Assembly (NCBI GenBank): GCA_945861895.1
Contig: CAMAWF010000002.1
Span: 41,073-105,072, forward strand
Direction: 5' to 3'
Length of the DNA: 64,000 nt
From: Rhizobium sp. Q54
GTDB taxonomy: Bacteria > Pseudomonadota > Alphaproteobacteria > Rhizobiales > Xanthobacteraceae
Shown: in pieces, positions 1 through 11,035 of the stretch
How the letters are laid out: the number at the start of each line of letters is the position of its first letter
How positions within the stretch are numbered: position 1 is the stretch's first letter
Translations under genes and position numbers: made by a program
The notes under the pieces: model-generated
Database searches by the model: none
What the model was told of the DNA's origin: nothing
Seen by the model: only the letters and a program-made list of their open reading frames with translations

Positions 1-1
1 G

Positions 2-256
2 AAGGAGCTTGGCTACAACGTCGAATATTATTTGTGGGTCGGCATCTTTGCGCCGAAAGGAACGCCGCCGCAAATCGTGTCGACACTGAGCACAGCCATC
101 GACAAGGCCGCCAACACCGATGCGTTCAAAAGCGCGATCGCCAATCTCGGTCTCGACATCGGCTATCTCAACGCGAAGGACTTCGCCGCGTTCTGGGACG
201 CCGATGCCAAGCGTGCCGACGACGCCGTGAAAACGATCGGCCGCGTGCAGGGATAG
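2..256 (+). CDS. Tripartite tricarboxylate transporter substrate-binding protein (Bug/TctC family), C-terminal part, truncated by window start
   Basis: Open frame from the window edge ending ...LNAKDFAAFWDADAKRADDAVKTIG; followed directly by TctB and TctA-like genes. Confidence 0.8.
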   Translation, partial: KELGYNVEYYLWVGIFAPKGTPPQIVSTLSTAIDKAANTDAFKSAIANLGLDIGYLNAKDFAAFWDADAKRADDAVKTIGRVQG

Positions 257-257
257 A

Positions 258-704
258 ATGAAAATTCGTTCCGATCACGTTGCCGGGGCGACGTTCGTCA
301 CATTCGGCGTTGTGATATTCGCACTCAGCGGCGATCTGCCGACCGGCCGGCTATCGATGCCGGGCGCGGGCTTTCTGCCGAAGCTCGTCGCTACGCTGAC
401 GATCGTGCTTGGGGCGGCGCTATTCCTGCGCGCGCGCGAAAGCGAGCCGTTTTCCAGCCTCGGCTGGTCGGACGGCAAGCACGCCATGCTGGTGATGGCG
501 ATCACCGCGGCCGCGACCGCGCTCTATACCTGGCTCGGCTTTATCTCCTCCATGGTGCTGATGATGCTCGGCCTGCTGGTCGTCATCGAACGGCGGAATC
601 TCCTGCGCGCCGGGGTCTACAGCCTATGCACGGTCATGGTCACCTATGGCGTATTTATTTGGGTCCTCAAGGCGCCGCTACCGAAGGGCCCGCTGGGTTT
701 TTAG
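258..704 (+). CDS. Tripartite tricarboxylate transporter TctB family protein
   Basis: 148 aa, 4 hydrophobic segments, between TctC and TctA homologues. Confidence 0.85.
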   Translation: MKIRSDHVAGATFVTFGVVIFALSGDLPTGRLSMPGAGFLPKLVATLTIVLGAALFLRARESEPFSSLGWSDGKHAMLVMAITAAATALYTWLGFISSMVLMMLGLLVVIERRNLLRAGVYSLCTVMVTYGVFIWVLKAPLPKGPLGF

Positions 705-713
705 GTCCGATCC

Positions 714-2243
714 GTGGAAAGCACTCTCATCAGCCTGCTGCACGGATTTTCGGTCGCCTTGCAGCCGGACAATCTCTGGTACGCGTTTATCGGCTGTCTG
801 GTCGGTACGCTGGTCGGCGTGCTGCCGGGCATCGGCCCGCTCTCCGGCATCAGCATCCTGCTGCCGGTGACATTCGGGCTCAACGCCACGCAGGCCGTCA
901 TCATGCTCGCGGGCATTTATTACGGCTCGCAATATGGCGGCTCGACCACTTCGATCCTGATGCGGATTCCGGGCGAGGCCTCCTCGGTGATGACCTGCAT
1001 CGACGGCAACGCCATGGCGAAAAAGGGCCGCGCCGGGGCGGCGCTTTGCATCGCCGCGGTGGGCTCCTGGATCGCCGGCACCTTCGGCATCATCATGCTG
1101 ACGCTGATCGCGCCGCCGCTGGCGACGATTGCGCTGCGCTTCGGGCCGCCGGAGTACACCGCGCTGCTCGTGCTCGGGCTTATTTTTCTCGCCTATATGT
1201 CCTCGACCTCGCTGGTGCGCACGCTGCTGATGGCCTGCATCGGCTTGATGCTGGGAATGATCGGCATCGACAACATGACCGGTCATTTCCGCTACAGCTT
1301 CGGCCTGGCGGAACTGGGCGACGGCATCGGCATCGTGCCGGTCGCGGTCGGCTTGTTCGGGCTTGGCGAAATCCTGGCGACGCCAAGTCACAAGGTCGTG
1401 GGCGAAGTCATCGCGCCAAAATTGCGCGAACTGCTGCCGAGCCGTCAGGAATGGCGCGAAGCGAGTATGCCGATCGCGCGCGGCAGCGTGCTCGGTTTCA
1501 TCATCGGCATCATCCCAGGCTCGGCGCACATCATTTCCAGCTTCCTCTCCTATGCGCTGGAAAAACGCATCTCCAAGCGTCCGGAAGAATTCGGCAAGGG
1601 CGCGGTCGCCGGCGTCGCCGGCCCCGAAGCGGCCAACAATTCAGCATCTACCGGCGCTTTTGTGCCGATGCTGGCGCTTGGAATCCCGACCGGGCCGATC
1701 ACCGCCGTGCTGATCGGCGCGCTGATGATCCACGGCGTGCCGGCAGGCCCGCAACTGGTAAGCGACCACCCCGACGTGTTCTGGGGCTTTGTCGCCTCGA
1801 TGTATGTCGGCAATCTGATGCTGCTCGCGCTCAATCTGCCGCTGGTCGGCCTGTTCGTCAGCCTGCTGCGAATCCCCTATGCCTATCTCTATCCGCTCAT
1901 CATCATGTTCTGTGTGATCGGCGTTTACGAGGTGAGCCACTCGATCGTGGACGTGTGGATCATGCTGATCATGGGCGTGTTCGGCTATGCCTTGCGCAAG
2001 TTCAATTTCGACCCGGCGCCGCTGGTGCTCGGCCTCGTGATCGCGCCAATCTTCGAGCAGAGCCTGCGGCAATCGCTCATCATGTCGAACGGCAATTATC
2101 TGATTTTCTTCAGCCGCCCGATTTCGCTCGGGCTGGTGATCGTCAGCATCGGTCTGCTGGCGTTGTCGGCGCTTGCCTTCGTGCTCAACCGCAAGGACTG
2201 GCGCACCAAGCTGGCGGAGGCTGAGGTCGGCAAAACGCCGTGA
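714..2243 (+). CDS. Tripartite tricarboxylate transporter permease (TctA family)
   Basis: 509 aa; GTLVGVLPGIGPLSGISILLPVTFGL and IPGSAHIISSF motifs typical of TctA. Confidence 0.92.
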   Translation: MESTLISLLHGFSVALQPDNLWYAFIGCLVGTLVGVLPGIGPLSGISILLPVTFGLNATQAVIMLAGIYYGSQYGGSTTSILMRIPGEASSVMTCIDGNAMAKKGRAGAALCIAAVGSWIAGTFGIIMLTLIAPPLATIALRFGPPEYTALLVLGLIFLAYMSSTSLVRTLLMACIGLMLGMIGIDNMTGHFRYSFGLAELGDGIGIVPVAVGLFGLGEILATPSHKVVGEVIAPKLRELLPSRQEWREASMPIARGSVLGFIIGIIPGSAHIISSFLSYALEKRISKRPEEFGKGAVAGVAGPEAANNSASTGAFVPMLALGIPTGPITAVLIGALMIHGVPAGPQLVSDHPDVFWGFVASMYVGNLMLLALNLPLVGLFVSLLRIPYAYLYPLIIMFCVIGVYEVSHSIVDVWIMLIMGVFGYALRKFNFDPAPLVLGLVIAPIFEQSLRQSLIMSNGNYLIFFSRPISLGLVIVSIGLLALSALAFVLNRKDWRTKLAEAEVGKTP

Positions 2244-2263
2244 GCGCCAAGACGCCGTGAGCG

Positions 2264-3127
2264 CTAGGCGCGTGCGTAGCCCATGCCGCGCACGGCCTGC
2301 GGCACCGGCGGCTCCTTCATCAGGCGCTGGCGCATCAGCCCGATGAGCTGGCCTTTCGGCATCGGCTTGGCGAACAGAAAGCCCTGCCCGACATTGCAGC
2401 CGATGCCCTGCAACTTGTGGCTCTCGTGCGTGGTCTCGATGCCTTCGGCGACGGTCTTCAACCCAAAGCGCTTGCCAAGCTCGACGATGGTTTCGCACAA
2501 CCCGCCATTGAGCCGGTCCGAGTTGCAATTCATCACATAGCTGCGGTCGATTTTCAGTTCGCTGAACGGAAGCTGGCGCAGACGCGCGAGCGAGGAATAG
2601 CCGGCGCCGAAATCGTCGAGCGCAAGATTGCAGTTGAGATCGCGCAGCGCCGCGGCAACGTCATTGGCAAGATTGAGGTCATGGATGATCTCGTCCTCGG
2701 TGACTTCCAGCACCAGACCCGGCCAATTGGCGGCGCGCGGGCGGCCCTCGCGCAACATCTGCGCGATCGGCAGCTTGACAAAGGCGGAGACCGGAACGTT
2801 GACGGCGAATTTCATCGACACGCCATGCTCGGCGAACAATTCCCAATCTGCCAGCGCGGTCATGATGACGCGCTCGGTCAGATCCAGCAGTTCATCCTCG
2901 CTGGCGTCGGGAAGAAAGAAAAACGGGCTGACGACACCGCGCTGCGGATGGCGCGCGCGCACCAGCGCCTCGGCGCCGACCAGGCGCATGGTCTTCAAGT
3001 CGATCTTCGGCTGGTACCACAGCTCGAACCAGTCCCGCCGCAGCACTTCGCCGAGCGGTATTTTGTCCTTCGGGTCGGCGAATTGCTCCGCCCCGGCGCC
3101 GAACATTTTCCGCATGGCTTTGAGCAT
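2264..3127 (-). CDS. EAL domain protein (putative c-di-GMP phosphodiesterase)
   Basis: GAEALVRARHP and LALDDFGAGYSSLARLRQLPFSELKIDRS motifs. Confidence 0.9.
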   Translation of the reverse strand: MLKAMRKMFGAGAEQFADPKDKIPLGEVLRRDWFELWYQPKIDLKTMRLVGAEALVRARHPQRGVVSPFFFLPDASEDELLDLTERVIMTALADWELFAEHGVSMKFAVNVPVSAFVKLPIAQMLREGRPRAANWPGLVLEVTEDEIIHDLNLANDVAAALRDLNCNLALDDFGAGYSSLARLRQLPFSELKIDRSYVMNCNSDRLNGGLCETIVELGKRFGLKTVAEGIETTHESHKLQGIGCNVGQGFLFAKPMPKGQLIGLMRQRLMKEPPVPQAVRGMGYARA

Positions 3128-3274
3128 GGTGGAACCCGCGTTGCCGCGCTGACTATCGTGCAGACGCGGAGTTCTACGACAGGCGGGGCGGACGCCCGGT
3201 TAATGGCCAGGCGGGGGCCAAGATTATGCTTTGCAAATGGTAACGGCGATTGGGAAAGTACGACGCATCTACCC

Positions 3275-3374
3275 GTCATTCCGGGACGGACCGAAGGGCC
3301 GGGCCCGGAATCCATAATCCCAGTCTGTGAATATGGATTCCGGGCTCGCCGCTAACGCGTCGCCCCGGAATGAC
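3275..3374. repeat. Palindromic element B, intergenic copy
   Basis: Outer arms GTCATTCCGGG/CCCGGAATGAC, inner arms CCCGGAATCCATA/TATGGATTCCGGG; second copy at 8538..8634. Confidence 0.9.
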
Positions 3375-3380
3375 AAGAAG

Positions 3381-5444
3381 CTACGCCGCCGCCTTGCGCG
3401 CCGCGACGATCTGATCCGCCGTGCGGCCGGTGAGCTCGGCCATGTGGTCGAATTTGGAGGTAAAGCTGCCGACCCCGGCGGTGGCCGAACGCACCTCGAT
3501 GATGAGATTCCCGATTTCCGTCTCCGGCATCATCGCCCGCACCGTGTCCCAGCCCTGCCAGCCTTCGCGGGTGTCGAAGCCGAGAATTTGCCCGCGCCGC
3601 CCCGACAGGATGGCGTTTATTTTCGCGGTCGCCTCCGACGGGCAGACGATTTCCACCGCAAGGATAGGTTCGAGCAGCACCGGCTGGCATTGCGGCAGGC
3701 CCTCGACGATACCGATGCGGCCGGCGGTGCGGAACGCCATGTCGGAGGAATCCACCGTGTGATAGGAGCCGTCGATCAACGCCACGGCGATATCCACCAC
3801 CGGGAAACCCAACGGTCCGTGCTTGAGCGCGTCGATGACGCCTTCCTCGACCGACGGAATGTAATTGCGCGGCACGACGCCGCCGGTGATTTTTTCCTCG
3901 AAGCTGAATCCGGAGCTGCGCGGCATCGGCTTGATTTCGAGCACCACGTCGCCGAACTGACCGTGGCCGCCGGACTGCTTCTTGTGCCGTCCGCGGATCT
4001 GGATCGGCTTGCGGATGGTTTCGCGGTAGCCGACGGTCGGCGGCCGGGTTGTCACCGCAACGCCGAAGCGGTCGGCAAGCCGCTCGCCGGCGACCCGCAG
4101 ATGCATTTCGCCCTGCCCCCATATGACGATCTCATGGCTCTCGGCGTTGTGCACGATGCTGAGCGAGGGATCTTCCTCGGTAAGCTTGGCGAAAGCCTGG
4201 CCGAGCTTGACGTCGTCCTTGCGTTCCTTCGCCGACACCGCGATGGCGAGCACCGGCGCATTCGGCTTCACGGCGATGACGGAAGCATGCGCCTGCTTGC
4301 CGGTCGAGAGCGTATCGCCGGTCTTGGCATGATCGAGCTTGCCGAACGCGACGGTATCGCCGGCCTGCGCCTGCCCGCGCTTCTCGGTGTTCTGGCCCAT
4401 GAGCTTGAACACGCCGGCCACGCGGCCGGCCTCCCGTTCGGGCGTATTGAACGTCGTGCCGTCACCGGCCTGTCCTGCCAGCACGCGGGCGACCGACATC
4501 TTGCCGCCGTGACCGGTGTGGAAGGTCTTGAGCACCGCGGCGACTGCCTCGCTGCCGGGTTTGACGCCGAGACGTTTGGCGGTGTCGGCGATGCCGGGCG
4601 CTTCATGACGCAGCGCCTTCATCAGCCGCAGTACGCCGTTGGTGCGGCTGGCGACGCCCATCAGCACTGGACAGACCAGGCCTTGGCGCAATTCCTTGGC
4701 GAGATCGTCGAACACCTTGTCGCGCGGCGGCGGGATGTCTTCCAGCAGCTGTTCCATCAACTCGTCGTCATGATCGGCCAGCGTCTCCAGCATGGAGAAA
4801 CGCGCGGTCTTCTTGCGATTGAGAGTGTCGCCTTCGAGCGCGACGACTTCGGAAGCGGCGTGCTCCTTGTAGACGAAGGCGCGCTCGAGCGCGAGATCGA
4901 CGAAGCCGGTGATGATGTCGCCGGAAAAGGTCGGAATCTGCCGCAGCAGCAATTTGCAGCTCGACGCCGGCTGCAGCAGTTTCAGGACATCGTGAATGGT
5001 GGTGTCGGCCTTGTCGATCTTGTTGAGAAAAAGAAAGCGCGGAATTTTCTGTTGATCGAGCTCGCGCAAAATGAGCTGAAGCTGGGGAATTTTCTTTTCG
5101 TCCATCTCGCAAACGACGATAGCCGCATCGACGCCGGACAGCGCGGCGCGCATGTCGTGGACGAATTCGACGGAGCCGGGACAATCGATGAAGGTATAGC
5201 TGTCGCCCATGAACTCGGTGGTGGCGACCGAGACTTCGATGCTCATGCGGTGGTGGCGCGCCTCTTTGCTGGCGTCGCCGACCGTGGTGCCCGCTTCCGT
5301 CGTGCCCTGGCGCTGAATCGCGCCGGTGCGGGCGAGGATCGCCTCTAGCAGCGTGGTCTTGCCGCTCTGAAAGGGGCCCACCAGCGCAATGCACCGTGGA
5401 CCCGAATTCCTTATGACATTGGGATCAGCACCGTTCTGTCCCAT
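3381..5444 (-). CDS. Elongation factor G-like GTPase
   Basis: GPFQSGKTTLLEAIL P-loop, DCPGSVEF, NKID; EF-G domains III-V signatures; start chosen at MGQNGADP. Confidence 0.85.
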   Translation of the reverse strand: MGQNGADPNVIRNSGPRCIALVGPFQSGKTTLLEAILARTGAIQRQGTTEAGTTVGDASKEARHHRMSIEVSVATTEFMGDSYTFIDCPGSVEFVHDMRAALSGVDAAIVVCEMDEKKIPQLQLILRELDQQKIPRFLFLNKIDKADTTIHDVLKLLQPASSCKLLLRQIPTFSGDIITGFVDLALERAFVYKEHAASEVVALEGDTLNRKKTARFSMLETLADHDDELMEQLLEDIPPPRDKVFDDLAKELRQGLVCPVLMGVASRTNGVLRLMKALRHEAPGIADTAKRLGVKPGSEAVAAVLKTFHTGHGGKMSVARVLAGQAGDGTTFNTPEREAGRVAGVFKLMGQNTEKRGQAQAGDTVAFGKLDHAKTGDTLSTGKQAHASVIAVKPNAPVLAIAVSAKERKDDVKLGQAFAKLTEEDPSLSIVHNAESHEIVIWGQGEMHLRVAGERLADRFGVAVTTRPPTVGYRETIRKPIQIRGRHKKQSGGHGQFGDVVLEIKPMPRSSGFSFEEKITGGVVPRNYIPSVEEGVIDALKHGPLGFPVVDIAVALIDGSYHTVDSSDMAFRTAGRIGIVEGLPQCQPVLLEPILAVEIVCPSEATAKINAILSGRRGQILGFDTREGWQGWDTVRAMMPETEIGNLIIEVRSATAGVGSFTSKFDHMAELTGRTADQIVAARKAAA

Positions 5445-5532
5445 CGCAACCTCCCTTGCTGGCCGGGAGTTGGACCTTTGCCCGGGCCAGTTGCCCATAT
5501 CGTCTCAGGCATCGCAGAGTCTGGCAAGGTCG

Positions 5533-6561
5533 TTATTTCGGCAAATTGCTGTGGCCCTTGACGAAGCTGAGATCGAGTACGTTGCGCGCATCCACGCTGG
5601 CCTCGACCAGCCCCTGGGATTTGTACCAGGCGATCTGGGCATAGACGTCGCCGACATCGAGCCGCGCCTGCGCATCGACGTAATAAGCCGAGCTCTCGAT
5701 CAGCGCCACCGCGCGTTCTGGGGCTTGCGACGGATAAATATATCTCGCGATCACAAGCGCGACCGCGCGTGAATTGACGTCCGAAACGCGCTTGCTGTAG
5801 CGATCGCGCCGCAACATGCCGGCGGCAAAATCGGCGGCCCCGCGCTGATAGGCGCGCACGAACTTATCCACAGTCTCGCGCCGGCTCTGGATAATTTTCG
5901 CCGTGGCGAAAAGCCCGCCCAATTGCTGCTCGTCCAGCTCCGAATACCAGCCCACGAGCTTGGCCTGGCTCGCCATCAGCATTTCGCGCGCGTGTTGCAC
6001 GGGAAGAATGGCGGCATCGACCTGGCCCGCGGCGAGCGCCGAGACCATGGCGTCGAGCGATTGCAGCGGCTTCAAAGTGACGGTCTTGAGATCGAAGCGC
6101 TTGAGGCGCGCAATCTGGCCGATCTGATAGTGGAACGATGAGCCGAGCTGGGTGATGGCGAGCGAATGGCCGGACAGATTTTCCGGCTTGCGCAGACCTT
6201 TGGCATAGGCGGCGTTCGACGCCAGGATTTCGTTGCCCTCGAAATCCCTTTTTTCCCGTGCCTGGGCGGCGATCACCTTGATTGCGCCTTTGCCGGCGAG
6301 ATTGAACAGTTCGGCGGTGAAGGCCGTGGCGCCGAGATCGATTTCGCCCGCGGCCAGCGCCGCCGCCACCGGCTGCGCCGCCGGATAAAACTTAAACTCG
6401 ACGTCGAGCCCTTCCTGCTTGAAATAGCCCTTGCCGGCGGCGAGGAACAGCGCGCCATTGGTGACCAGACGCAGCGCGCCGACCGTGACGCGCTCCTGCG
6501 CGGCGGCAGGAGCAAACAGCGATGCAAGAAAAATGATGGAAACGAGCCCGCAGCGAATCAT
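5533..6561 (-). CDS. ABC transporter substrate-binding protein (NMT1/SsuA-like)
   Basis: Signal peptide; GALRLVTNGALFLAAGKGYFKQEGLDVEFKFYPAAQPVAAALAAGEIDLG. Confidence 0.85.
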   Translation of the reverse strand: MIRCGLVSIIFLASLFAPAAAQERVTVGALRLVTNGALFLAAGKGYFKQEGLDVEFKFYPAAQPVAAALAAGEIDLGATAFTAELFNLAGKGAIKVIAAQAREKRDFEGNEILASNAAYAKGLRKPENLSGHSLAITQLGSSFHYQIGQIARLKRFDLKTVTLKPLQSLDAMVSALAAGQVDAAILPVQHAREMLMASQAKLVGWYSELDEQQLGGLFATAKIIQSRRETVDKFVRAYQRGAADFAAGMLRRDRYSKRVSDVNSRAVALVIARYIYPSQAPERAVALIESSAYYVDAQARLDVGDVYAQIAWYKSQGLVEASVDARNVLDLSFVKGHSNLPK

Positions 6562-6606
6562 GCGTGGCAGATTAGCGGAGACGCGCGCGATTCGCTCCGT
6601 CTTTAC

Positions 6607-6749
6607 CTCGCCCCGCTTGCGGGGAGAGGTCGGCGAGCGTGAGCGAGCCGGGTGAGGGGGCTTCGAGAACGTTACAGAAAGGGATAGGCCCCCTCACCCG
6701 CCTCGCCGCTTTGCGGCTCGGCACCCTCTCCCCGCACGCGGGGAGAGGG
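6607..6749. repeat. Inverted pair of REP-like elements
   Basis: CGCCCCGCTTGCGGGGAGAGG...CGGGTGAGGGGG and its inverted counterpart CCCCCTCACCCG...CCCTCTCCCCGCACGCGGGGAGAGGG. Confidence 0.85.
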
Positions 6750-6757
6750 AAAGCGGA

Positions 6758-8050
<1,293 letters not shown>

Positions 8051-8121
8051 CTATCAAGGTTGTTGATGATCTAACCCTCCTTTAATCCGCCCCTGCTAGA
8101 CCGGCCTTTTCCGGAGGCCGC

Positions 8122-9408
8122 ATGGACGCCCTCTTCGACAGCCTGCGCAGCGGCTCATGGCTCACCCGCGAGCGGATGCAGCTGGTGGCGCTTGCCGTGC
8201 TGGCCGCCTCGCTGGCCGGCTTGATCTGGCTGGTGGCGGCCTCCGATGGGCTCAACGACCGGCTCGGCCGCCCGCTCGGCACTGACTTCTCCAATGTCTA
8301 CGCCGCCGGCACGTATGTGCTGGAGGGCCGTCCCGCGGCGCCGTTCGATCCCGCCGCGCAGTACGCCCGCGAGCAGGCGATCTTCGGCCAGGCCACGCCG
8401 TTTTACGGCTGGCACTATCCGCCGTTTTTTCTGGCGCTCGCCGCGTTGCTGGCGCTGATGCCGTACACCTTGGCGCTGGCGCTTTGGCAGGGCACGACGC
8501 TGGGGATTTATCTGTGGGCCGTTCGTTTCATTTTCTTGTCATTCCGGGGACCGCGAAGCGGGAGCCCGGAATCCATAACCACCATCGAGACTATGGATTC
8601 CGGCCCGCGCGCGGACGCGCGCGACCGGAATGACAACACGATCTTCCCCCTCCTTCTCGCGCTGGCCTTCCCCGCTGTCTTCGTCAATCTCGGCCACGGC
8701 CACAACGGATTCCTCACCGCGGCGTTGTTCGCGGCCGCATTGCTCGCGCTCGACCGGCGGCCGGTCCTTGCCGGCATCCTGTTCGGCTGCCTTGCCTACA
8801 AACCGCAATTCGGCGTGCTGATTCCGCTGGTGCTGGCGGCGAGCGGGCGCTGGCGCGCCTTCGCGGCGGCGGCGGCGGCCGTGGCGATATTCGCGCTCGC
8901 GGTCACGCTTGCCTTCGGGCCCGACGTATGGCGCGCGTTCATCGCATCGACCGAGTTCACACGCACAGTTGTGCTGGAAGCCGGCGACACCGGCTGGCAC
9001 AAAATCCAGAGCGTGTTTTCGTGGGTGCGGATGTGGGGCGGCGGCGTCACGCTCGCCTACATCGTGCAGGGCGTAGTCACCCTCGCCGTTGCCGCCGCGC
9101 TGGTCCGGCTCTGGCGCAGCACTGCCGCCTTCCCGCGCAAGGCCGCCGCGCTGCTGATCGGCACCGTTTTGGCGACGCCCTACAGCCTCGACTACGACCT
9201 GATGCTGCTGGCGCCGGCCATCGCCTTGCTCGCCGCCGACGGATTTGCGCGCGGCTTTTACGCTTGGGAAAAATCCGCGCTCGCGGCGCTCTGGATCGTG
9301 CCGCTGATCGCCCGCTCCATCGCCGAGGCAACATTAATCCCGCTGGCGGTGCCGGCGATGCTCGCGGCTTTCGTATTGCTGTTGCGAGATCACCGCCCGC
9401 CCGGATGA
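8122..9408 (+). CDS. GT87/DUF2029-like multispanning membrane protein carrying an internal palindromic-repeat insertion
   Basis: Polytopic; GWHYPPFFLALAALLALMPY, LAYKPQFGVLIPLVLAASGRWRAF; paralogue at 15515..16738. Confidence 0.8.
   Translation: MDALFDSLRSGSWLTRERMQLVALAVLAASLAGLIWLVAASDGLNDRLGRPLGTDFSNVYAAGTYVLEGRPAAPFDPAAQYAREQAIFGQATPFYGWHYPPFFLALAALLALMPYTLALALWQGTTLGIYLWAVRFIFLSFRGPRSGSPESITTIETMDSGPRADARDRNDNTIFPLLLALAFPAVFVNLGHGHNGFLTAALFAAALLALDRRPVLAGILFGCLAYKPQFGVLIPLVLAASGRWRAFAAAAAAVAIFALAVTLAFGPDVWRAFIASTEFTRTVVLEAGDTGWHKIQSVFSWVRMWGGGVTLAYIVQGVVTLAVAAALVRLWRSTAAFPRKAAALLIGTVLATPYSLDYDLMLLAPAIALLAADGFARGFYAWEKSALAALWIVPLIARSIAEATLIPLAVPAMLAAFVLLLRDHRPPG
8538..8634. repeat. Palindromic element B, in-frame copy inside the 8122..9408 CDS
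   Basis: GTCATTCCGGGG...CCCGGAATCCATA...TATGGATTCCGG...CCGGAATGAC; encodes SFRGPRSGSPESITTIETMDSGPRADARDRND. Confidence 0.9.
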
Positions 9409-9821
9409 TCCATCGGCCAGCCGTTGCAGTGTCCATATTCGTGACGGCGCAGCCGCGCCTGCGTCACGCGATCGATATTCTCGCCATCGGCGCGTGGAAT
9501 TAAAACGATGCAGAAATTTTTCAGCGGAAAAGCGCAGGCCTCGAAACGGGCCGGCATGCCCGCCAACCCGCGCTCGGCAATGCTTCCCATGCGGGCGCGG
9601 CAGGCCGCATCGATCGCCCAATAATCGAGTTGCTTCTCGACAACGCGCCCGCGCGGCTTGTAGTCGAACTGCACAGGCGGAAGCCAGACATACGGCCCGT
9701 TGGCGCCCGCGGGCCACGCCGGCTTTGATTTGCCGCGCGCGCCCGTCTCGCCAATGGCGCAAAAGCAAAGCGTGAACGAAGTTGCCAGGAGCAATGCGGC
9801 CTTCACGACAAGCACCCCCAA
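9390..9821 (-). CDS. Small secreted protein with HExxH-like motif (HEYGHCNGW), unknown function
   Basis: Signal peptide; C-terminal RLRRHEYGHCNGWPMDH; convergent overlap with 8122..9408. Confidence 0.65.
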   Translation of the reverse strand: MGVLVVKAALLLATSFTLCFCAIGETGARGKSKPAWPAGANGPYVWLPPVQFDYKPRGRVVEKQLDYWAIDAACRARMGSIAERGLAGMPARFEACAFPLKNFCIVLIPRADGENIDRVTQARLRRHEYGHCNGWPMDHPGGR

Positions 9822-10047
9822 AGCCGAGCTATCCGCCGCTGCGGTAATCCCATCGCGATCTGTGCGAATCGAAAGAGCATTTCGCGATTTGGATGAAAAA
9901 GCCTAGTCTTGCCGCTTATGTGCGGCAAGCGGGCTGCAAAACGCCTCCCAGCTTTTTTCGCTCCTCCTGCCGATGGCGTTTTTCCGCCCGCACAATAGAA
10001 TAGGCGCAACAGACGGCCCAAAGGCCGCTGGATCAAGGGAGTGCGCC

Positions 10048-10866
10048 ATGCAGCTCAACGCCGAGCAACTCAAGGCCTTTGACGAGCAGGGCTACGTCTT
10101 CTTCCCGAATTGTTTCTCCGAGGAGGAAATCCTGCTGATGCGGGCAGAGGCCGACAACATTCTCAAGCTCGACCGCCAGGAAGTCTGGCACGAGAAAACC
10201 GGCGCGCCGCGCACCGCCTTTGCCGCGCATACGTTCAGCGAAGTGTTCGGGCTGCTGGCCCGGCATCCGCGCCTGGTCGAGCCGCTGCGGCAATTGTTCG
10301 GCGAAGACGTCTACGTCCACCAGTTCAAGCTCAACGCCAAGGCCGCCTTCGAAGGCGACGTCTGGCAATGGCACCAGGACTACGGCACCTGGGCGCGCGA
10401 CGACGGCATGCCGCAGGCACGCGCCATGAACATCGCCGTATTCCTCGACGAGGTGCTGCCGATCAACGGCGCGCTGATGGTGATCCCGAAAAGCCACAAG
10501 CACGGCACGCTCGCCGCCGGCCACGACAAGTCGACGACGTCCTATCCGCTGTGGACGCTCGACAACGAAACAGTCACGCGGCTTGCGGCAGAGGCAGCGG
10601 AGCCCGGCGGCGTCGGCATCGTGGCGCCCACGGGCAAACCCGGCTCGGTGCTGATGTTCCACGGCAATCTGGTGCACGCCTCGCCGCCCAACATCACGCC
10701 CTACCCGCGCAAGATCGTTTACCTGACGCTCTGCGCGGTCTCCAACCACATCACCAAATTCACCCGCGCGGAGTGGATCGCGCATCGCGACTTCACCCCG
10801 ATCGTGCCGGTCGACGACGGCGCGTTGCTGGATTATGCGCGCGCGCATCGGCAGGCGGCGGAATGA
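10048..10866 (+). CDS. Phytanoyl-CoA dioxygenase family protein
   Basis: WQWHQDYGTWARDDGMP (HxD) and GSVLMFHGNLVHASPPN motifs; start at MQLNAEQLKAFDEQGYVFF. Confidence 0.9.
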   Translation: MQLNAEQLKAFDEQGYVFFPNCFSEEEILLMRAEADNILKLDRQEVWHEKTGAPRTAFAAHTFSEVFGLLARHPRLVEPLRQLFGEDVYVHQFKLNAKAAFEGDVWQWHQDYGTWARDDGMPQARAMNIAVFLDEVLPINGALMVIPKSHKHGTLAAGHDKSTTSYPLWTLDNETVTRLAAEAAEPGGVGIVAPTGKPGSVLMFHGNLVHASPPNITPYPRKIVYLTLCAVSNHITKFTRAEWIAHRDFTPIVPVDDGALLDYARAHRQAAE

Positions 10867-11035
10867 CTTTCTTCCGCACAGTGACGCGGAAGCAAACTTT
10901 GTTTCAAATGCGGCACGGCGGGGAACCGCTTGTGCTGTTTTGAAATGATCTCATAAGTCCGCCTTGCAATCGCCGGACTTTGTCCGCTCTATCCGGCGCG
11001 ATTTGCTTTGACGGAAACCCGCGCAAGGCGGCGAC

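Noticed and set aside
626-2224. 532-aa plus-strand ORF overlapping tctA in another frame
   Set aside because: Arg/His-rich out-of-frame translation; the 714..2243 frame is clearly TctA.
3327-5348. 673-aa plus-strand ORF
   Set aside because: Antisense to the EF-G-like gene; Arg/Gly/His/Asp-rich shadow ORF typical of high-GC DNA with no domain signature.
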